Part shown: positions 6,648-13,252 of the stretch, in pieces | How positions within the stretch are numbered: position 1 is the first letter of the stretch | Layout of the letters: every line of letters begins with the position of its first letter | From: Alphaproteobacteria bacterium | Lineage (GTDB): Bacteria > Pseudomonadota > Alphaproteobacteria > Rickettsiales > RI-342 | DNA length: 13,904 nucleotides | Direction of reading: 5' to 3' | Assembly (NCBI GenBank): GCA_020851915.1 | Contig: JADZBT010000028.1 | Location: 1 to 13,904, forward strand | The notes under the pieces: model-generated | What the model saw: the letters and a program-made list of their open reading frames with translations, nothing else | Told to the model about the DNA's origin: nothing | Database searches by the model: none | Made by a program: the position numbers and the translations under genes

Positions 6648-7709
6648 TTATGCGGTTCGTTCCCTAAATTCCGTCGGCGTCATCTTCACCTGCTCCCGGA
6701 ATACCCGGTTGAATGCCGCCACACTGGAGAATCCGACTTCAAATGCGATGACGGTGATCGCTACATTCTCACCCTTCAGCCGCGCTTTGGCTTCGGCGAT
6801 GCGGTGATGGCTGACCAGCGCGCTCACGCTCTTGCCCAATATGCTATTGACGATGCGCGACAGGCGCGATTCATTGATGCCCAACCGCCTCGCCAGCGCC
6901 GCGCGAGAGAGTTTCGCGTCACGGTAGATATGGTCTTCTTCCATCAGCGCGGTGATCTTTCGGGCGAGGATGCGATCTTCCTCGGTCGGAACATATTCAA
7001 ACGGCGCAGCGATGTGGAAGGAGGAGGTGAACACGCGGAATATCGACGACAGCACCAGATAGATGAACCCGGCGCGGATGACGGTTGCGATGAACATCGC
7101 CCGCTCCACGGCGATGCCGCCCGCGATCTGCCAGAGGTCGATGCCCAGCACGGCGAGGTTCAGGCTGATGAGCGCCATCACCAGCAGGTATTTCGAGCGG
7201 CGCAGGGATGCCGTGTCGCTGATGGTGGGCGCAAGGCGGATATAGAGGATGATGAGCAGCAGGAAGATGAGCAGGGCGGCGATGATATGGTACAGCGCGT
7301 TCAGCGCATGCGCGGGGATGCAGGTGTCGCCGATGCACGCGGATTCATGCAGCATCTCCATGTAGATGAATGAGCTTCCGCCGATGGCGGGAAGCGCAAG
7401 GATCGCCCAGTACATGAGGGCAGGCGGCTTTCCGAAGAGGAATTGCAAAATCAGCAGGAAGCTGAGCGCGGGGCCGAAGCTCTCACCCAGCAGCAATGCG
7501 CCGTGCAGTTTCGGCAAGGCCCGTAGCGTCGTGGAAAGATCAAGCAGCGGCAGGATGAACCCGCAACCCATTGCCAGAAAATACAGGGCGGGCAGGGCGA
7601 CAAGCTTCGGCTTGCGCGCAATGACGGTCAGATAGAGCACCACGAACAGGCAGGGGACCAGCGCCACCACCTGAAAGGTCTGGGATGCGGTGAATACAAG
7701 ATTATGCAT
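6648..7709 (-). CDS. Membrane-anchored AraC-family transcriptional regulator
   Basis: The 353-aa product joins an N-terminal membrane region (about residues 1-225, with around seven hydrophobic helices) to a C-terminal AraC/XylS DNA-binding domain (about 245-350). The two helix-turn-helix segments are visible: RAALARRLGINESRLSRIV near 265-283, and VIAFEVGFSSVAAFNRVFRE near 318-337, closing with MTPTEFRER, the classic AraC ending. It probably senses a signal in or across the inner membrane and acts on DNA while tethered; the ligand is unknown. The ATG at 7707-7709 has AAGG about nine bases upstream. It follows the 218-aa gene by 60 bp in the same direction, so it may be the last gene of the secretin-permease transcript. 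The regulated genes cannot be told from sequence. Confidence 0.85.
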   Translation of the reverse strand: MHNLVFTASQTFQVVALVPCLFVVLYLTVIARKPKLVALPALYFLAMGCGFILPLLDLSTTLRALPKLHGALLLGESFGPALSFLLILQFLFGKPPALMYWAILALPAIGGSSFIYMEMLHESACIGDTCIPAHALNALYHIIAALLIFLLLIILYIRLAPTISDTASLRRSKYLLVMALISLNLAVLGIDLWQIAGGIAVERAMFIATVIRAGFIYLVLSSIFRVFTSSFHIAAPFEYVPTEEDRILARKITALMEEDHIYRDAKLSRAALARRLGINESRLSRIVNSILGKSVSALVSHHRIAEAKARLKGENVAITVIAFEVGFSSVAAFNRVFREQVKMTPTEFRERTA

Positions 7710-7721
7710 CAGTGCGCGCCT

Positions 7722-7772
7722 TTATTCTTTCGGCTGCAACAGCGTCGGGTCGATAGCGTTCAGGCGATCCTA
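7722..7772 (-). other. In-frame continuation after TAG in the 218-aa gene
   Basis: Reading through the TAG gives DRLNAIDPTLLQPKE and then TAA at 7722-7724. This looks like a natural helical C-terminus and brings the end to 12 bp before the AraC-type start, matching the tight spacing elsewhere. A single change such as CAG to TAG would explain it. TAG ends engB, the secretin and the peptidase here, so it is not a sense codon in this genome. Confidence 0.5.
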
Positions 7773-8426
7773 GAGAAAGTAGTGCATAAAATTGCGCTCG
7801 CCGTCGCTCAGGTCTTTATAGGAGTCGAGGATGTTCACGATGATGGCCATCGCCGCCTCTTTCTCTCCCATCTCTTCCAGAATAAAGGCGGGCATCTGCC
7901 GCGTCCACATAGGGACATCTCCGGGGGTCTTGGCGAGCCGGTAGGCGAGGTCGAGCGCCAGCGTCTTGTCCTTCAGTGTATGGTTGGCGAGATACACCGC
8001 CTGTCCCATCCACCACCAGTTCTGCGCCGGGTCTTGCTCAAACCGGGCGGCGAGGTAGTCCACCATATAGCGCACATCCTGCACATTCTGCGTCTGGCTG
8101 TAGTAATAGCTGGCGAGCGCCGGGAGCAGGTTGGAGCGGTTGTCGAGCGTGTCGAGCAGGGAAAGCCAGCCCGCCAGCGTCTTGTAGTCATAATGCTTGA
8201 GCGCGGTGAACCGCCCGAAGGTATCGCCGTAATTCTGCAATTCCAGCCCCAGCACGCGGAAATAGGCCTCCTCATCGCCGAAAGCGAGTGCCTGCACCGC
8301 CGTCTTGCCCGGCACGGGGGGGACGATATCCAGCGTGGGATGCCGGTCGTACACGGCAATGCCGAAGGAGATCTGCAGGAGGAGGAAAAGATAGAACCAG
8401 CCATCCGTGCGGAGCATGGCGCGCAT
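7770..8426 (-). CDS. Hypothetical membrane-anchored alpha-helical protein, likely C-terminally truncated
   Basis: I do not recognise this family. The 218-aa product has one N-terminal hydrophobic helix (about residues 8-26, GWFYLFLLLQISFGIAVYD), then a mostly helical region resembling TPR-type solenoids: repeated pairs such as NLLPALASYYYSQ, YMVDYLAARFEQ, NWWWMGQAVYLAN and MPAFILEEMGEKEAAMAI. It is probably an inner-membrane protein with its bulk in the periplasm. The start ATG (8424-8426) shares one base with the permease stop (TGATG), with GGAAG eight bases upstream, so it is coupled to the permease and may be its partner. A longer open frame to 8786 lies wholly over the permease and is rejected. 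After the TAG at 7770-7772 the same frame continues for 15 codons to a TAA, so the original protein may have been about 234 aa. Confidence 0.75.
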   Translation of the reverse strand: MRAMLRTDGWFYLFLLLQISFGIAVYDRHPTLDIVPPVPGKTAVQALAFGDEEAYFRVLGLELQNYGDTFGRFTALKHYDYKTLAGWLSLLDTLDNRSNLLPALASYYYSQTQNVQDVRYMVDYLAARFEQDPAQNWWWMGQAVYLANHTLKDKTLALDLAYRLAKTPGDVPMWTRQMPAFILEEMGEKEAAMAIIVNILDSYKDLSDGERNFMHYFL

Positions 8427-9199
8427 CAGAATTGCTTCCGGCGGAAATCGAATACGGATGCGGCGAGCAGGAACGCGATATAGACCGCACCCTGCGCGAG
8501 GAACAGCCAAGGTTCCTGCATGTCCGCCTGCGGCAGGCCGTAGACCAGCCACTCGCTCTTGGCAAACAGGTCGAGCCGAGGCAGGAGCATGGAGATGGCC
8601 GATACGGCATTGCGCGACACCGTATTCAACCACGCTTCGTGAAAGACGCTGGCGTGGTTGGCGGCCATCAGCGCGAAGAACGCCATCATGCGTGCCAGCA
8701 CATAGAACCCGAAGCAGCCGATCACCGCGCCCACGGCGCTTTTCAGGATTAGCCCGATGAATAATGCCATCGCCACCATGAGCCACGCTTCCACCAGCAG
8801 GCTGGCGCCCCAGAACGCAAAGCCGTTGCTGTGAAATCCGCCCATCAGTCCGATGAGCAGGACGCTGGGGATGACCAATATGGCGGCGACTAGCGCCAGT
8901 CCCATCCAGTACGCCAGCACGAATTCCACGCGCGAGATCGGGCGCGACAGCATGACGTCGATCTCTTTATGTTCAAAGCCGCGCCGGAGATGGAAGCAGG
9001 TGAAGATGATGAGCCCCATATCGAGGATGATGCGCGCCGCCGCCGAGGCGAAGGAGAGCGCCATCTCCTGCTGCTCGATGAGTGCAGTAGAACCTAGAAA
9101 ATACGACAGCATGGCCGAAAGCAGCACCGCGAGGAGCAGTCCGGCGAATAGCCGGTCGCGGATGGCGGTGAGGAGGATGTAAAGGAGCGTCGTACGCAC
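8426..9199 (-). CDS. ABC-2 type transporter permease
   Basis: The 257-aa product is an inner-membrane protein with about six hydrophobic helices: near residues 13-33, 48-68, 95-118, 125-150, 155-180 and 235-252. The segment EIDVMLSRPISRVEFVLAYW after the second helix matches the LLSRPISR-type motif of ABC-2 permeases, where the permease contacts its ATPase. No ATPase gene is present in the window, so its partner must lie elsewhere or be shared; the substrate is unknown. The start is a GTG at 9197-9199 with AAGG ten bases upstream, overlapping the secretin stop region; the gap to the secretin is 14 bp. The stop overlaps the start of the 218-aa gene. It is likely in one operon with the secretin, which is unusual for this family. 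Confidence 0.8.
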   Translation of the reverse strand: MRTTLLYILLTAIRDRLFAGLLLAVLLSAMLSYFLGSTALIEQQEMALSFASAAARIILDMGLIIFTCFHLRRGFEHKEIDVMLSRPISRVEFVLAYWMGLALVAAILVIPSVLLIGLMGGFHSNGFAFWGASLLVEAWLMVAMALFIGLILKSAVGAVIGCFGFYVLARMMAFFALMAANHASVFHEAWLNTVSRNAVSAISMLLPRLDLFAKSEWLVYGLPQADMQEPWLFLAQGAVYIAFLLAASVFDFRRKQF

Positions 9200-9213
9200 G
9201 GCGTTACCGCCTT

Positions 9214-11208
9214 CTAGAATGTGAGGGGCTGCGGATCCGTGGTGAATTTATTATAGAATTTCTTGTCACCCTCGGGGACGGCTCCACCGCTCGGCGGAAT
9301 GATGGTCGCTTTGATGAAGATGACCATCTCCACGGTGTTGGAATCGCGGTCCACGTTCTTGAACAGGCTGCCCACCAGCGGGATCTCGCTGAAGCCCGGC
9401 ACGCCTTTGTCATCATTGTTGTTGCGCTGCTCGATAAGCCCGCCCATGACCATGATCGCGCCGCTCTGCATCTTCATCGTGGTGTCGAGTTCACGCACCT
9501 CTACCACCGGCACGTCGTTGGTCAACTCCAGTCCCTGAGTCTGCGCGGCAAGAGAGGCCACGGCCGGGTCGCTGACGGTATCCACCACCCGCGACAGGGT
9601 GGGGCGCACGTTGAGCGTAACTTCACTGGTTTCCACGTTGATAGACGGCTGAAGCGTCACGATGATGCCGATCGGCACGGTCTTCACGGTGCTGTCCACG
9701 GTGAACAGCTCCTGATTGGTGGCGGAGCTGGAATTGGTTTCGCGTTCCACATCCAGCTCGAAATACACATGATTCTGGGCGAAGGTGAGCACGGCCTGCT
9801 GGTTGTTCATGGCGTGCAGGCGCGGGCTCGACAGGGTGCGCGTCGTGCCGAACTGCTCGGTGAGGTTCAGCAATGCCTCGATCTCTCCGGTTCCGGCATT
9901 GGCGAAGGTGATCGCCCCTGCGCCCGAGGCCAGAGAGGAATTGGAGGCATTGGGGCCGAACTGGAAGTTAAGATCGAATCCGCCGGTGGGATCGAACATC
10001 CCCCAGTTGATACCGCTGGAGAAATTTTCGTTCAGCGACACTTCGACGATCTTCGCCTCGATCAGCACCTGTGACGTGGAGTTCAGTCGCAGCTTCTCGA
10101 TGTAATCGGCGATCTGCTTCTGCTGCTTCTGGGGAGCATAGATGGTGAGGGTGCTGCCCTGACGGTTGATGATGTAGTAGCTGCCGCCTGGCGTTGATGA
10201 CGAGGCGCTGGCAGTAGTGGAGCTGCTGCCTTTGCTGGAGCTTTTGGAGCTGCTCTTGCTGGCGATCTCTTCGGCCATCGGCTGGATGGGGCTGTTGCCG
10301 GATCTGCCTCCGGATGCCTCGGCAAGTCCGGCGGGCATGGCATCAGGAAGCGCAGCCGCAGCGGCGGCCGCTTCCTCGGCTGCTTTCTCTTCGGCTATCT
10401 CCGCGTTGGCCTGCCCTACGATCTCCGTCAGGGTGGAATTGATTGAGTCCCAGAAGTCGCTTTCGGAGCTTGAGGAAATGCTCGAGGACGAGCCGGTGTT
10501 AAGGCTGCTATTATCCCCTTCGCCTGCGGACAGCACGTTTGTGCTGATGTTCACGCTGCTTTCGCTCGACCGCACCACGTTGAGGAAATCAAGCGAGTAG
10601 GTCTGCATGTAGGGAGTATCTTTTTCTACCTTGAGCACGCGATCCAGCATGGTGCAGCGCAGCTTCGCGCGGTCGCACACCCGCTCGACCACTTCGCTGA
10701 ACGGGCGATCCTTGGCGCGGAGAATAATACCTCCGGTGATGGTGGGATCCATTTGTAGGTCGACATCCGCCAGTCGTGCCAGCTCGATCAGCACATCCTT
10801 GATGGGTACGTCGTCGGTCACCGACAGCGACACCATCTGCTCATCCGCGATCTTGGGGGGGCGTGGGGCGATCATGATCTGCGACACGTCGGGGATCGGC
10901 GGTTCCTCCGATTCGACAGTCTCTTCGCCTTCTTTCTTCTCGTCGCGTGGTGCCAGTGCGCGGTAATCATCGCGGGTCAATCCGCCCTGCGGGTCGATCT
11001 GGCCGCTGCCCTTATCGAACAGGGGGCCGTCCTTGAAGCCCTCCTTCAGGGTGTCCTTCGTTTTGTCGTAGCCGCGTTCCACCGTGTCGGATACATCGTC
11101 CGACAGCGATTGCAGGCGCTCTCCGGTTCCACACGCGGTGAGCGCGACGGCAGCCGAAAGCGTCAGGGCAAGCAACTGGAAGCGTAAGGGTTTTTTATGA
11201 AAATTCAC
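9214..11208 (-). CDS. mshL: Outer-membrane secretin, MshL/PilQ-like type IV pilus lipoprotein
   Basis: Secretins form the multimeric outer-membrane gate through which a type IV pilus passes. The 664-aa product begins with a lipoprotein signal ending LTAC (Cys26 lipidated). It then has an STN-like domain (about 120-200, VSLSVTDDVPIKDVLIELAR), the YSLDFLNVVRSS and SDFWDSINSTLTEIVG segments typical of MshL, and an Ala/Ser-rich stretch (about 265-335). The secretin core starts at QVLIEAKIVEV (about 378), with VPGFSEIPLVGSLFKN (about 604) and EMVIFIKATII at the end. The start is a GTG at 11206-11208 with AAGG five bases upstream. A 94-bp gap separates it from the peptidase; only a weak promoter-like TTGTTT-17-TATAGC is visible there. 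The family is firm; the mshL symbol is by similarity and the pilus type is inferred. Confidence 0.9.
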   Translation of the reverse strand: MNFHKKPLRFQLLALTLSAAVALTACGTGERLQSLSDDVSDTVERGYDKTKDTLKEGFKDGPLFDKGSGQIDPQGGLTRDDYRALAPRDEKKEGEETVESEEPPIPDVSQIMIAPRPPKIADEQMVSLSVTDDVPIKDVLIELARLADVDLQMDPTITGGIILRAKDRPFSEVVERVCDRAKLRCTMLDRVLKVEKDTPYMQTYSLDFLNVVRSSESSVNISTNVLSAGEGDNSSLNTGSSSSISSSSESDFWDSINSTLTEIVGQANAEIAEEKAAEEAAAAAAALPDAMPAGLAEASGGRSGNSPIQPMAEEIASKSSSKSSSKGSSSTTASASSSTPGGSYYIINRQGSTLTIYAPQKQQKQIADYIEKLRLNSTSQVLIEAKIVEVSLNENFSSGINWGMFDPTGGFDLNFQFGPNASNSSLASGAGAITFANAGTGEIEALLNLTEQFGTTRTLSSPRLHAMNNQQAVLTFAQNHVYFELDVERETNSSSATNQELFTVDSTVKTVPIGIIVTLQPSINVETSEVTLNVRPTLSRVVDTVSDPAVASLAAQTQGLELTNDVPVVEVRELDTTMKMQSGAIMVMGGLIEQRNNNDDKGVPGFSEIPLVGSLFKNVDRDSNTVEMVIFIKATIIPPSGGAVPEGDKKFYNKFTTDPQPLTF

Positions 11209-11302
11209 CGGCGCCTTGGCTTTTGAAGCAGGGGGTTGAACACCACATATTCCGCCGCTCTAACGGTAGAACACTAGATAAAGCTATACCGGAGCGCAGG
11301 GG

Positions 11303-12097
11303 CTAAAACAACACGCCCATGAACATTTGTACAAAATCCCCCCGAAAAAGAATTGAATGTGAGTACAAAACGCAACACCCCAGTGCCAGCGCCAGCGACG
11401 GGCCGAATGGAAAGATGCGTCCACGGCCCAGAGATCGCCACAGCAGCGCGGTGAGAATCCCCAGCATTCCCGAGGCGAACAGGAACAAAGGCAGGCCGTA
11501 CGGGCCCACCCATAATCCCGCGACGGCGAGGAATTTAACATCACCCAATCCCAACCCATGGCGATGGCGGAGCATGTGGTAGCCGTAACGCAACAGTAAT
11601 CCCAGCGCGCCACCCGCCAGAAGCCCTGCGAGCGGTTCCGCAAATGCATCTCCGCGCACAAAATGGTAGGCGAACCCCAGTGCCAGCAGCGCCCATTGTA
11701 TCGGGTCGGGGATGATACCGTATTCGAGGTCGGTGACGATCATCACCAGCAGGCATACGGACAGCCCTGCCACCACCAACGCCTCCGCCCCCCATCCCAG
11801 TTCAAGGTAGACGAGCGCGAACAACAATGCCTGTGCCGCTTCGATCAGCGGATAGCGCATGGAGATTTTCGCATGGCAATGCCGGCATGCGCCACGGGTC
11901 GCCAGCCAGGAGAATAGCGGGAACAGGTCGCGGAACCCGAGCGGTGTGTGGCAGCGCGGGCACTCGGAGCGGCCCATCACGATAGGGGCGCGGTGCGGCA
12001 GACGGTGGCTCGCCAGCGTTACAAAGCTTCCGAACAGCAGCCCGACAAACATCGAGATCGCAAGGCCGATGAGGGGAGGGGGGGTGATGAAAAGCAT
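11303..12097 (-). CDS. pilD: Prepilin peptidase / N-methyltransferase (type IV leader peptidase)
   Basis: This inner-membrane aspartyl protease cuts prepilin leaders before the conserved Phe and methylates the new N-terminus. The 264-aa product, counted from the ATG at 12095-12097, has GSFVTLASHRLP in the first helix, the cytoplasmic zinc-type cysteine pairs CPRC (46-49) and CRHC (71-74), and the two catalytic aspartates in TDLEYGIIPD (Asp123) and LGLGDVKFLA (Asp186). The frame is open upstream to 12271, but the extra part reads through a TA-rich palindrome as YTYTYMYGY and would overlap the pilin gene. ATGs at 12130 and 12154 are possible alternatives; 12097 aligns best with PilD proteins. 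It sits between the secretin and the divergent pilins, its natural substrates. Confidence 0.92.
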   Translation of the reverse strand: MLFITPPPLIGLAISMFVGLLFGSFVTLASHRLPHRAPIVMGRSECPRCHTPLGFRDLFPLFSWLATRGACRHCHAKISMRYPLIEAAQALLFALVYLELGWGAEALVVAGLSVCLLVMIVTDLEYGIIPDPIQWALLALGFAYHFVRGDAFAEPLAGLLAGGALGLLLRYGYHMLRHRHGLGLGDVKFLAVAGLWVGPYGLPLFLFASGMLGILTALLWRSLGRGRIFPFGPSLALALGCCVLYSHSILFRGDFVQMFMGVLF

Positions 12098-12223
12098 GGG
12101 GCTCTGTGGTTCCTGCCGCTGTGGCGGCATTGTCCCGCCAGCAGGGGCCAGCATCGTAAAAAACCGCCCAAAGGCAAAATAAAGATTCAAAAGCCTGCGC
12201 CGAAGCGGTAGCGTGGAGGCCCG

Positions 12224-12245
12224 TATGTACCCGTACATATATGTA
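12224..12245. promoter_or_regulatory. Overlapping palindromes between pilD and the pilin genes, possible operator
   Basis: TATGTAC (12224-12230) and GTACATA (12233-12239) form an inverted repeat with a 2-bp spacer. It overlaps a perfect 12-bp palindrome, TACATATATGTA (12234-12245). The site lies in the divergent region directly before the first pilin, where a dimeric regulator could control both directions. No protein is identified that binds it. Confidence 0.4.
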
Positions 12246-13242
12246 TATGTGTAAAAAGATGGCACGCGCACACCCTATGACACGCCGCCGCATACAGCAG
12301 GGGTTCAGCCTGATCGAATTATCGATGGTGCTGGTCATTATCGCCATTCTCATCGGTTCGGTGCTGACCTCTGGCAAATCGCGCCTGACCTTCGCCCAGA
12401 TGAACCAGACCCAGCAGAAGCTCGATAAGATAGAAGCCGCGCTGGCGGCGCATCTTGCGTTGAACGGATTCCTGCCCTGCCCGGCGGTGGGGAGCCTAGC
12501 CAGCGGCGTGGCGGGATTCGGTGACGCCGATTGCGCGGGCACGCTGGTCGATACCGCCGATCCCGATGTGTATGTGGGCATGGTTCCCATCAATGCGCTC
12601 AACCTGTCCGACGATTTCCTGCTCGATGGCTGGGATCACCGCTTCACCTATGTGGTGGATAGCCAGTTTGTGAAGGCCGCAGATTTCGATTTTTATCCCA
12701 ATGGCTCGATCACCATCAATAACAGCGCCGGGGTGGCGCGTACCGCACAGGCCGTGCTGGTGCTGGTGAGCTATGGCCCCAACGGACATGGCGCGTGGCC
12801 GAAAAAAGGCGGGGCCAGCCGCATCGACACCGCATCCGCAGATGCCGGAGAGCAGGAAAATGCCGATAACGCGGCGGATCCGGCGCTCACGGATAAGGTA
12901 TTCGTGCAATCGAGCACCACCTCCACCTACGACGATACGGTACGCTACAAAATGAAATCGACGGCCCTGCGCGATGCGGGCGGGATCATCAATCCCGATG
13001 ATTGCGACGATCCCACGGCTGACGAGTGTCCTAACCTCTGCATGGACGCGCAACGCACCCTGCTGCCGATCAATGACTACCCCCTTCAGGATGACGGGGT
13101 GACGCCGGACTCGGACAAGCCGCTGGAAGGGCCGGTCGGCTGCCATGACGAAACCAATACCCCGCCTGCGGACTACAATACGGAATGCATCGTGCGTCAG
13201 GTGCGTCTGGCGGAGCTGATCGCCGAACGTTGCGTACATTGA
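12241..13242 (+). CDS. Large type IV prepilin / pseudopilin-like protein
   Basis: The 333-aa product carries a class III signal peptide: basic leader, then QQG|FSLIELSMVLVIIAILIGS, with cleavage expected between Gly21 and Phe22 and the +5 glutamate at Glu26, followed by the pilin helix. It should be cut by the neighbouring prepilin peptidase and assembled in the inner membrane. At over 300 residues it is much larger than a major pilin, suggesting a minor pilin or tip adhesin. The mature part has eight cysteines, starting with LPCPA, and the motifs LSDDFLLDGW, RFTYVV and YGPNGHGAW shared with the next gene. The start is uncertain: ATG at 12241 is given, but 12259 or 12277 (9-residue leader MTRRRIQQG) are equally plausible; no strong ribosome site is seen. 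The stop is TGA at 13240-13242. Confidence 0.85.
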   Translation: MYMCKKMARAHPMTRRRIQQGFSLIELSMVLVIIAILIGSVLTSGKSRLTFAQMNQTQQKLDKIEAALAAHLALNGFLPCPAVGSLASGVAGFGDADCAGTLVDTADPDVYVGMVPINALNLSDDFLLDGWDHRFTYVVDSQFVKAADFDFYPNGSITINNSAGVARTAQAVLVLVSYGPNGHGAWPKKGGASRIDTASADAGEQENADNAADPALTDKVFVQSSTTSTYDDTVRYKMKSTALRDAGGIINPDDCDDPTADECPNLCMDAQRTLLPINDYPLQDDGVTPDSDKPLEGPVGCHDETNTPPADYNTECIVRQVRLAELIAERCVH

Positions 13243-13252
13243 TGAGTGTGGC

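Noticed and set aside
7770..7772. TAG as a recoded sense codon
   Set aside because: TAG ends engB, the secretin and the peptidase at sensible positions, so genome-wide recoding is not supported.
12098..12271. N-terminal extension of the prepilin peptidase
   Set aside because: The extra residues come from a palindrome and would overlap the pilin start; the family normally starts just before the first helix.
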